Source: an uncultured Paracoccaceae bacterium (GTDB taxonomy: Bacteria; Pseudomonadota; Alphaproteobacteria; Rhodobacterales; Rhodobacteraceae). From it: a DNA stretch of 11,936 nt. The stretch is from the NCBI GenBank assembly GCA_913054485.1, contig CAJXHQ010000041.1:1-11936 (forward strand), given 5' to 3'. How positions within the stretch are numbered: position 1 is the stretch's first letter; each line of letters opens with the position of its first letter. The notes under the pieces are model-generated. The model searched no databases, was not told the DNA's origin, and was given only the letters and a program-made list of their open reading frames with translations. Below are positions 1 to 5,357 of the stretch, piece by piece. A program made the translations under genes and the position numbers.

Positions 1-709
1 GGCGCGCTGGCGGCAGTGCTGCTGGCCGGCCGGTTCACCGGCGGGCTGCACGTCTCAGCCAAGACACGCAGCGTGGCGCTGATGGCTGCCGGGGTTTTCC
101 TCGGCAGCCGCTTCCCCTCTGACCTGGCCGCCCGCCCTCTGACCTGGCCGCCCGCGCGGCGGACTGGCCTGTCACCCTGCTGGCGGTGCCGGCCTATGTT
201 GCTGCCGCCGTTCTGCTGGCCGCCGCCTATCTGCGCATCGCTGCCCGCTATGATCTTCCCACCGCCATTTTCAGCGCCGTTCCCGGCGGCATCCTGACCA
301 TGGTGTCCCTAGGGGAACGCACCGGCGGGCGGGTCGACACCATCATGCTCAGCCAGTCGCTGCGGGTGGTCCTTGCGGTTGTCCTGCTGCCCCTGGCGCT
401 GGTCGACGCTGCAGCCGCCGCTCCCGGCCTCCTTGGATCCTTCACCGTGCCGGATTGGCTGATGGTGCTGACCGCAGCCCCTGCGGCTGCCCTGTTCGGG
501 CGCCGGCTGAACTTTCCGGCCGCCGAGGTGCTGGCCCCGATGTTCACCGTGGCCGCCTTCTGCAATTTCGGCTGGCTCAGCGGCGAAGCCCCTGCCCTGC
601 TGTTCCTGGCAGCATTCTGGGTGATCGGCACGGCCCTTGGCGCGCAATTCCCTGTGCTCAGCCTGCGCGACCTGCGCGCGCTGCTGTTGCATGGGCTAGC
701 CGTCTTTGC
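1..709 (+). pseudogene. AbrB-family integral membrane protein, 5'-partial, frameshifted and 3'-truncated
   Basis: The translation is strongly hydrophobic and matches the AbrB/putative ammonia monooxygenase-type membrane family (PF05145): repeated membrane segments, a central TAIFSAVPGGILTMVSLGE segment with the family Pro-Gly-Gly motif, then a Q-S-L-R-V-V segment and the start of the second domain. The family is about 350 residues; roughly 235 are visible here. The window starts inside the gene, which reads in frame 1 to the 20-bp tandem duplication at 116-155. From there the family sequence continues in frame 3, so both pieces are one broken gene. Removing one 20-bp copy restores a continuous frame. 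The GTG at 186 is internal, not a start. The 3' end runs into the IS at 710, and the second-domain C-terminus with its expected PGG motif is missing and does not resume after the IS. The function of the family is not well defined; some members are described as transporters or as regulators of antibiotic or nitrogen phenotypes. Confidence 0.8.
116..155 (+). repeat. Perfect 20-bp tandem duplication causing a frameshift
   Basis: Two identical 20-bp copies lie head to tail at 116-135 and 136-155; each begins CCTCTGACCT and ends GGCCGCCCGC. Twenty is not a multiple of three, and the shift it makes (frame 1 to frame 3) is exactly the shift seen between the two halves of the AbrB-family reading frame. 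The copies are identical, so the duplication looks recent, and it could revert by slippage. Confidence 0.95.
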
Positions 710-735
710 GGCTTTGTTGCGCAAATCGGGTGAGG
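710..735 (+). repeat. IS left terminal inverted repeat (26 bp)
   Basis: Begins GGCTTTGTTGCGCAAATCGG and ends at GG735. It is the exact reverse complement of 1899-1924. Confidence 0.95.
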
Positions 736-827
736 GGATTCATCTTGTGAATCCAGCGTGATAGTTGGATGGCATGAGCAGCTGGGCCCCAACGAAGTAC
801 ACGACCACGAACTGGCCTTCGTACAAT

Positions 828-864
828 GAGCCGTTGATGCGCCATTGGTTCGAGCACAATGGCG
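828..864 (+). repeat. 37-bp hairpin element, copy A, inserted in the transposase gene
   Basis: Runs from GAGCCGTTGATG to the end of an 8-bp stem, CGCCATTG (840-847) pairing with CAATGGCG (857-864), with a 9-base loop GTTCGAGCA. AAT flanks it on both sides (825-827 and 865-867). It separates the WPSYNE and ALKQRG parts of the transposase and shifts the frame from 3 to 1. It matches copy B at 34 of 37 positions when B is read on the other strand. Confidence 0.85.
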
Positions 865-970
865 AATGCGCTGAAGCAACGCGGATCGCTTTCGATCTGG
901 TTTGATCCCGGGATGATCTGGGTGCCGCCGTCAAATGGAAAACGTGGTCGGCAGCGGCCATTCAGTGAAT

Positions 971-1012
971 GAGGTGGGTCAGGCAGCCGTCCGGGGGACG
1001 GGTGCCCCGACG
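971..1012 (+). repeat. 42-bp hairpin element, block D, inserted in the transposase gene
   Basis: Begins GAGGTGGGTCAGG and ends CCCCGACG. CGTCCGGGG pairs with CCCCGACG as an 8-bp stem with one bulged C and an 8-base loop; an alternative is CCGTCC-GGG-GGACGG. AAT flanks it (968-970 and 1013-1015; GAAT on both sides if one more base is counted). It interrupts the transposase between FSE and AIQTC. Its internal sequence differs from copies A-C, but the layout is the same: GAG start, spacer, terminal stem-loop ending in CG, and an AAT repeat as in copy A. Confidence 0.7.
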
Positions 1013-1506
1013 AATGCGATCCAAACCTGCCTGACAATGAAAGTCCTGTTCGGAATGCCACTTCGGCAAACTACAGGTTTCGTGGAAAGTCTCCTGCGGC
1101 TGGTTGGGCTGAACTGGGCTGTACCAGATTTCAGCACCCTGTGTCGGCGCCAGAAACCCTGGACGTGCGCCTGCCTTTTCGCGGCGGCACCGGCCCACTG
1201 AACCTCCTCATCGACAGCACCGGTATCAAGGCTGAGGGTGAAGGTGAGTTGAACGCCCGTAAGCATGGCGGCACAAAGCGCCGCACCTGGCGCAAGATAC
1301 ACATGCACGAGAGGGGTATCGACGAGGAAACACTGGAGGTTCGGGCGCTCGAGGTCACCAGCAGCAACATCGGTGATGCGCCTATGTTGCCTGAACTGCT
1401 GAACCAGATTCCGCCCGATCTGGACATTGAATCGGTCACCGCTGACGGGGCCTACGACACGCGCAAATGCCACGACGCGATTGCAGCTCGCAATGCTCAT
1501 GCCGCT

Positions 1507-1543
1507 CGCCATTGGGCTTGAACCAATGGCGCATCAATGGCTC
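1507..1543 (-). repeat. 37-bp hairpin element, copy B, inserted in the transposase gene
   Basis: On the - strand it reads from GAGCCATTGATG to CAATGGCG. The stem is 9 bp (1507-1515 with 1523-1531) and the 7-base loop reads TTCAAGC on the - strand. GCT flanks it (1504-1506 and 1544-1546). It splits RNAHA from PPRKNAKPW in the transposase and moves the frame from 1 to 3. Confidence 0.85.
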
Positions 1544-1778
1544 GCTCCCACCGCGCAAGAACGCCAAGCCGTGGAAGCCTAAAACTGCCGGAGCCATCGC
1601 CCGGAACGAGGCAGTCAAGGCGTCGCGTTTCCTAGGCCTCTCGCTGTGGCGGCGATGGAGCGGATACCACCGTAGGAGCCGCGTCGAGAGCAAGATGAAC
1701 TGCATCAAACTCTTGGGCCAGTCCCTGATGGCCAGAGACTTTGATCGCCAGGTTGCGGAAATCCAGGTCCGCATCATT

Positions 1779-1815
1779 CGCCATTGCCGCTCGGACCAAT
1801 GGCGTGACATGGCTC
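1779..1815 (-). repeat. 37-bp hairpin element, copy C, inserted in the transposase gene
   Basis: On the - strand it reads from GAGCCATGTCA to CAATGGCG. The 8-bp stem (1779-1786 with 1797-1804) is identical to the stems in A and B; the 10-base loop and the GAG-side spacer have diverged. ATT flanks it (1776-1778 and 1816-1818), the same triplet as copy A read on the other strand. It separates QVRI from LNRYTALGVPV and moves the frame from 3 to 2. Confidence 0.82.
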
Positions 1816-1898
1816 ATTGCTCAACCGTTACACGGCTCTTGGCGTACCCGTTACCGTGACAGTTGGATAAGTTCGGCCGGGGAAAGGGGAAGTCTGCG

Positions 1899-1924
1899 CC
1901 TCACCCGATTTGCGCAACAAAGCC
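1899..1924 (-). repeat. IS right terminal inverted repeat (26 bp)
   Basis: Ends in TTTGCGCAACAAAGCC at 1924 and mirrors the left end over all 26 bases without mismatch. Confidence 0.95.
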
Positions 1925-1926
1925 GA

Positions 1927-1958
1927 GCAGATGCCGCCTCTAAAAGAGGGCAATCTGC
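1927..1958. other. Imperfect hairpin beside the IS right end
   Basis: GCAGAT (1927-1932) pairs with ATCTGC (1953-1958), and CCTCT (1937-1941) pairs with AGAGG (1945-1949) around an AAA loop, with small bulges between. No T-run follows directly, so it is not a textbook terminator. It starts three bases after the IS end and may be what remains of a gene-end structure or of the original insertion site. Confidence 0.4.
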
Positions 1959-2179
1959 AACTGAGCCTTGCCCTGATTTTCCGGGATATTCGTTCCGAAA
2001 GCGGCGCGGTATGCTGCTTTATTTGCAGACTTTTGGTTTTGGCAGTTTTTTGGGGGACTAAGAAATCCTGTCACGGCTTCCCGCAAGGCCATGCCGCGGC
2101 ATTGAAATGGGTGCCCCAAGACGCAACTCTGCCGAAAGGCCCGCCGGCCAAGATCGAATGGATCTGAAAGGTCAGTTTT

Positions 2180-2197
2180 GATATTATATATTATATC
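2180..2197. promoter_or_regulatory. AT-rich near-palindrome upstream of the PanB-like gene (possible operator or promoter core)
   Basis: GATATTATATATTATATC is palindromic apart from one mismatched pair (positions 6 and 13). It is by far the most AT-rich spot in the window and ends 22 bases before the ATG at 2220. It could be an operator for the GntR or LysR regulator nearby, a -10 region, or both. No well-spaced -35/-10 pair could be assigned, and it lacks the GT...AC core common in GntR/FadR-type sites. Confidence 0.4.
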
Positions 2198-2219
2198 TCC
2201 TGATTCTGAGCGCCCCGAC

Positions 2220-3074
2220 ATGCCTGCAAAGCTGACCATTCCCGAACTTGCTGAAAAGAAACGTGCCGGGGAACGGCTGGTCATGGTGGCCGTGGGCGAA
2301 GTGCTGACCGCGGCTTGGGCCGAACGGGCCGGCGTGGACATCGTCGGAGTTGGCGACAGCCTCGGAATGACGCTCTACGGGCATGAAAACACCCTGGCGA
2401 TAACCCTGGACCATATGATCGAACACACCCGCGCGGTACGCCGCGGCGCGCCCAATACGATGTGCTTCACCTCAATGCCATACGGTTCTTATGCCACGCA
2501 GGACATGGCCGTGGAAAACGCTGTCCGCTTGATGAAAGAAAGCGGCTGCGACGCGGTGAAACTGCAGGGCGGGCGGGAGAAGTTCGGCGTTATCAAGGCT
2601 GTGGCAGACGCTGGCGTGCCGGTGCTCAGCCATGTCGGACTGCTGCCACATTACGTACACAAGTACGGCGGCTTCAAAATGCAGGGCCGCACCGCCGAGG
2701 CGGCAATGGAGATCATCGACAACGCCCGCGCCATCGAAGAAGCCGGAGCCATCGGGCTGGAAATGGAAGCGATGCCCTTTGAGGTCAGCAAGGCGGTGGA
2801 CGAGGCGGTGGGCATTTTCACCTTCTCCATCGGGGCCGGGACGGCGGGCACCGCGCAAATGCTGAACGGCTATGATCTGCTGGGGGCCTTTGACAGCTTC
2901 AAGCCGAAATTCGCCAAACGCTATGCCAATATGGCCGATACCGCGGTGAAGGCTTTTGCCGGCTATGCGGACGACGTGCGCTCGGGGGCCTTCCCGGACG
3001 CGGAACACTCGTACCAGATGAAGCCGGAAGAGGTGCAGCGGCTGCAAGAAATGCTCAGGGAGGCACAGCAATGA
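2220..3074 (+). CDS. PanB-like protein (ketopantoate hydroxymethyltransferase fold, PEP mutase/isocitrate lyase superfamily)
   Basis: A 284-residue protein that aligns by eye with PanB end to end (E. coli PanB is 264 residues): VGDSLGM (Asp46), TAAVRRGAPN-like RAVRRGAPN, SYAT, VKLQGG, SHVGL, GG-K-QGR, MEAMP (Glu183) and PKFAKRY. PanB transfers a hydroxymethyl group from methylene-tetrahydrofolate to ketoisovalerate, using a metal held by three acidic residues. Here only Asp46 is kept. The equivalents of E. coli Asp84 and Glu114 are Ser85 and Gln116, so ordinary PanB activity is doubtful. The proposed catalytic Glu (Glu181 in E. coli) is present. I prefer the ATG at 2220 over the upstream TTG at 2178, because homology begins just after it and the TTG lies in the AT-rich presumed control region; no strong ribosome site is visible. 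Its stop overlaps the start of the Rieske gene by 4 bases (ATGA), so the two are co-translated. I infer a role in the same catabolic pathway, not pantothenate synthesis. Confidence 0.85.
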   Translation: MPAKLTIPELAEKKRAGERLVMVAVGEVLTAAWAERAGVDIVGVGDSLGMTLYGHENTLAITLDHMIEHTRAVRRGAPNTMCFTSMPYGSYATQDMAVENAVRLMKESGCDAVKLQGGREKFGVIKAVADAGVPVLSHVGLLPHYVHKYGGFKMQGRTAEAAMEIIDNARAIEEAGAIGLEMEAMPFEVSKAVDEAVGIFTFSIGAGTAGTAQMLNGYDLLGAFDSFKPKFAKRYANMADTAVKAFAGYADDVRSGAFPDAEHSYQMKPEEVQRLQEMLREAQQ

Positions 3075-4156
3075 CCGGACAGCCAGGCGGCCTGACCAGA
3101 GGGGCCCAGCTTATCCCGAACGGGATGCTGGACGACAACTACCCGCGCAACATGTGGTGGTGCGCGGCCCATGCGGATGAAGTCACCGAGGCCCCGATGG
3201 CGCGCTGGCTGCTGGAGAAGCCGGTGGTGATGTACCGGCTGGCCGATGGCACCCCGGTGGCGCTGGACAACCGCTGCCCGCACCGCTGGGCGCCGCTGTC
3301 CGAAGACCGGGTGATCGGTGATCAGCTGGTCTGCCCCTACCACGGCATGGAATTCGGCGCCGATGGCGTCTGCACTAAGGTGCCGACGCAAGCAACCATA
3401 CCGCCCTCCGCAAGGGTGCAGAACTATCCGATGAAACAGGCGGGCCGCTTCCTGTGGATCTGGATGGGCGATCCGGAGAAGATCGACCATGACCCGGTGG
3501 ACATGGAATATATGGTGAACCCGGACTGGTCGGTGGTGACCGCTTATATGGAGGTGGATGCCAACTGGGTTCTGATCCGCGAGAACGTTCTGGACCTCAC
3601 GCATATTGCCTTCCTGCATGCCAAGACCTTCAAACAGGGCGATTGGGAAAACCCGGCCGAGGTCACGATGGAGGGGGAAACCATCGTCTACCGGCAGGAT
3701 TTCGACCCCTCGCCGCTCAGCCCGCTGTTCTGCGCCGGGTTCGGCTTTCCCGACGGCAAGGTGGTGAAACGCGAGCAGGAAGGGCGGATGCCCTCGCTGG
3801 CGGTCTCCTTTTCGGACTGGAACGTGCATGACATCGACGCGGGTCCCGGTGAGCGTGTCGACTACCTGGTGCGCGGCGCCCATATCGTCACCCCCGGCAA
3901 ACGCGGTGAAACGCATTACTTCTTTGCCGCGGCTTTCGATGTGCCGGATGTCGCGGAGGACGTGCTGGAGAAAACCAAGGCCAGCATCCTGGGCGCCTTT
4001 ACCGAGGACAAGGAGCTGCTGGAGAAGATCCAGACACTGGTCGAGGATGACCCGCGCGGCCTCGCCTTTCCGGAGATCAACCTGGGAGCAGACGGGGCCG
4101 GCGTGCGCGTGCGCCAGATCCTGAAACGCAAGCTGGATGCGGAGCGCAGCAGCTGA
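3071..4156 (+). CDS. Rieske non-haem iron oxygenase, VanA-type oxygenase subunit
   Basis: A 361-residue protein. The Rieske [2Fe-2S] domain (about residues 25-130) has CPHR (Cys69, His71) and CPYHGMEF (Cys88, His91), spaced as in vanillate O-demethylase oxygenases and related aromatic-ring or methyl-group oxygenases. The catalytic half has ENVLDLTHIAFLH: Asp175 is the usual electron-bridge residue, and His178 and His183 are two mononuclear iron ligands. The third, acidic ligand lies further on and cannot be assigned by eye. Such enzymes oxidise O-methyl, N-methyl or ring carbons with O2, and demethylation releases formaldehyde. They need electrons from a reductase (VanB-like), but none is encoded in this window. 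The ATG overlaps the PanB-like stop. Members of this family act on very diverse substrates, so the vanillate-like name describes the architecture only. Confidence 0.92.
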   Translation: MTGQPGGLTRGAQLIPNGMLDDNYPRNMWWCAAHADEVTEAPMARWLLEKPVVMYRLADGTPVALDNRCPHRWAPLSEDRVIGDQLVCPYHGMEFGADGVCTKVPTQATIPPSARVQNYPMKQAGRFLWIWMGDPEKIDHDPVDMEYMVNPDWSVVTAYMEVDANWVLIRENVLDLTHIAFLHAKTFKQGDWENPAEVTMEGETIVYRQDFDPSPLSPLFCAGFGFPDGKVVKREQEGRMPSLAVSFSDWNVHDIDAGPGERVDYLVRGAHIVTPGKRGETHYFFAAAFDVPDVAEDVLEKTKASILGAFTEDKELLEKIQTLVEDDPRGLAFPEINLGADGAGVRVRQILKRKLDAERSS

Positions 4157-4169
4157 AGCCTCAAAAACA

Positions 4170-4186
4170 CAGGCCGTCCCGGCCTG
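4170..4186 (+). promoter_or_regulatory. Intergenic hairpin between the Rieske and DmdA-like genes
   Basis: CAGGCCG and CGGCCTG form a perfect 7-bp stem around a TCC loop, in the 76-base gap after the Rieske stop. C-rich sequence, not a T-run, follows, so a strong intrinsic terminator is unlikely. mRNA processing, stability control or partial attenuation would fit. Confidence 0.4.
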
Positions 4187-4232
4187 CCCCTCCCCCGCAC
4201 GCGCCCGGCGCTGCGAACACAGGACTATGACA

Positions 4233-5336
4233 ATGGCAGAAATCGGACCCAACACACGTCTGCGCTCCTCGGTGTTTTACGAGGAAACCGTGAAGGAAGG
4301 CGTCACCGCCTTTTCGCCCTACAACCGGATGCTGATGCCCACCTCCTATGGCGATCCGATGGCGGAATACGACCGGCTGATCAACGGCGTCAGCATGTGG
4401 GACGTGTCGGTGGAACGGCAGGTGAAAATTAAGGGACCGGATGCGGCGCGCATTGCGCAGGTCCTGTCGGTGCGCGACCTGTCCGGCATCCAGGTCAACC
4501 AGGGCAAATACGTGCCCATGTGCGACCACCGGGGCGTGCTGGTGAACGACCCCATCGTGCTGAAAATCGCAGAGGATGAATACTGGCTGTCGATCGCCGA
4601 CAAGGACATTCTTATGTGGTCTCGTGCTATCGCAGCTGAACGCGGGCTGAGGGCGGAAATCACCGAACCGGATGTATCGCCGCTTGCCATCCAGGGCCCC
4701 AAGGCCGAGGAGGTGGCGGCCGCGCTGTTCGGCGATTGGGTGCGGGATCTGAAATTCTTCTGGTTTCGCGATGCGGAGATCGACGGCATTCCTCTGAAAG
4801 TGGCGCGTTCGGGCTATTCCAAACAGGGCGGTTTCGAGCTGTACCTGATGGACGGCAGCCGCGGCCCTGACCTGTGGAACATCGTCCGCGAGGCCGGCCG
4901 GCCTTGGGGCATTGGCCCCGGCAACCCGAACCCGATGGAAAGGATCGAGAGCGGCCTGCTGTCCTTCGGCGGTGACACGGACGATAATTCCACCCCCTAT
5001 GAGGCAATGCTGGGCAAATACGTCGACCTGCATCTGGATGACGGGGTGGTTGGCATCAAGGCCCTGCGCGGGATCCACGCGGAAGGGCCCGCGCGGCACC
5101 TGCTCGGTGTCAGGCTGGAGGACTACGCGCCCCGGCCAGGACATGCGGTCTGGTATGACGTGATGGCTGCAGGCAAGAAAGCCGGCAGTATGACCAACGG
5201 TTGCTGGTCTCCGCGCCTGAAACAGGTGATCGGCTTTGTTCTTGTGGGCCGCGCGCTCCGGCCCGGTGACACCGTCGAGGTGATCCGCAACGGCGTTGCA
5301 ACCCCTGGCATGCTCTGCGATCTTCCATTCCTGTAG
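4233..5336 (+). CDS. DmdA-like folate-dependent demethylase (GcvT/aminomethyltransferase family)
   Basis: A 367-residue protein of the glycine-cleavage T-protein fold, close in look and length to DMSP demethylase DmdA. Shared blocks include NRMLMPT, WDVSVERQV (from residue 56), GPDAARIAQVLSVRDLSGI, VNDPI (Asp106, near the folate-reactive Asp of GcvT), SIADKDILMW, EPDVSPLAIQGPK, DLKFFWF and ARSGYSKQGGFE (191-202), then MERIESGLLSFGGD. DmdA moves a methyl group from dimethylsulfoniopropionate to tetrahydrofolate. Sitting behind PanB-like and Rieske genes, rather than next to acuI or other DMSP genes, it may be a paralogue acting on another methylated compound. Start choice: AGGA at 4221-4224 lies 8 bases before the ATG at 4233 but only 2 before the ATG at 4227; the frame stays open back to 4137 without family resemblance. 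GntR follows after 21 bases. Confidence 0.88.
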   Translation: MAEIGPNTRLRSSVFYEETVKEGVTAFSPYNRMLMPTSYGDPMAEYDRLINGVSMWDVSVERQVKIKGPDAARIAQVLSVRDLSGIQVNQGKYVPMCDHRGVLVNDPIVLKIAEDEYWLSIADKDILMWSRAIAAERGLRAEITEPDVSPLAIQGPKAEEVAAALFGDWVRDLKFFWFRDAEIDGIPLKVARSGYSKQGGFELYLMDGSRGPDLWNIVREAGRPWGIGPGNPNPMERIESGLLSFGGDTDDNSTPYEAMLGKYVDLHLDDGVVGIKALRGIHAEGPARHLLGVRLEDYAPRPGHAVWYDVMAAGKKAGSMTNGCWSPRLKQVIGFVLVGRALRPGDTVEVIRNGVATPGMLCDLPFL

Positions 5337-5357
5337 GACACGGGAACGGCGCGCAAG

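Larger units (their letters stand above)
774..1870 (+). pseudogene. IS5-family DDE transposase, broken by at least five frame disruptions
   Basis: Pieces in order: N-terminus MSSWAPTKYTTTNWPSYNE (774-830, frame 3); ALKQRGSLSIWFDPG through RPFSE (868-969, frame 1); AIQTCLTMKVLFGM through RRQK (1016-1156, frame 2); LDVRLPFRGG through the ADGAYD segment (1159-1503, frame 1); PPRKNAKPW through QVRI (1548-1775, frame 3); LNRYTALGVPVTVTVG then TAA (1820-1870, frame 2). Catalytic residues of the DDE triad remain recognisable: Asp in LLIDSTG, Asp in TADGAYD and Glu in HRRSRVESK. Four of the breaks coincide with hairpin-bearing blocks of about 40 bp. The fifth is one missing base in the AAA run at 1154-1156. 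About 9 extra in-frame bases near 1305-1315 (MHER where the family has a single residue before GID) look like a further change. The expected sequence comes from family knowledge; no alignment was run. Confidence 0.9.
710..1924 (+). mobile_element. IS5-family insertion sequence, decayed (1215 bp)
   Basis: The element is bounded by perfect 26-bp inverted repeats at 710-735 and 1899-1924. It encloses one transposase gene that is clearly of the IS5 DDE family, and its length is normal for that family once the small internal insertions are allowed for. No target duplication is visible: the bases before 710 (TTTGC) and after 1924 (GAGCA) do not match. The interrupted AbrB-family gene does not resume on the right. 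Together these suggest that DNA next to the element was deleted or rearranged after insertion. The transposase is not functional, so the copy could move only if a related transposase acted on its ends. Confidence 0.93.
1925..2219. other. Non-coding stretch between the IS and the PanB-like gene
   Basis: No reading frame here resembles a known protein. The open frame over 1910-2167 begins inside the IS end and its product has no recognisable domain. The stretch has more A/T than its surroundings, with T-runs near 2030-2050. It holds a hairpin next to the IS and an AT-rich near-palindrome at its right end, so it probably contains the promoter of the cluster that follows. The missing 3' part of the AbrB-family gene is not here. 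Confidence 0.7.

Noticed and set aside
186..761. A separate intact gene starting at the GTG at 186
   Set aside because: The frame continues the AbrB-family protein from before the 20-bp duplication, and its last 17 codons come from the IS end. It is a fragment, not a gene with its own start and stop.
971..1012. CRISPR, integron attC or REP/RAYT element as the explanation for the hairpin blocks
   Set aside because: There are no regularly spaced repeats, no attC-type conserved boxes and no GTAG tetranucleotide directly at the stem base. No RAYT or integrase gene is in the window. A distant link to REP-like elements cannot be excluded.
825..1818. Translational bypassing (ribosome hopping) across the small hairpin blocks, as in phage T4 gene 60
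   Set aside because: The matching triplets, the hairpin and, at block D, a stop codon just after the take-off codon are suggestive. However, hopping between the matching triplets restores the right frame only at copy A. At B, C and D it lands in a wrong frame. A separate one-base deletion also breaks the gene.
1910..2167. Open frame of 85 codons from the IS end into the intergenic region
   Set aside because: It starts within the IS inverted repeat and gives no recognisable domain; composition looks non-coding.
2163..2196. A standard -35/-10 promoter in the AT-rich region
   Set aside because: TTGATA at 2178 has no -10 box at suitable spacing, and -10-like sequences have no convincing -35 partner.
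2963..4255. 430-codon open frame on the - strand
   Set aside because: Antisense to the Rieske gene with its intact cofactor motifs. No recognisable domain in the product.
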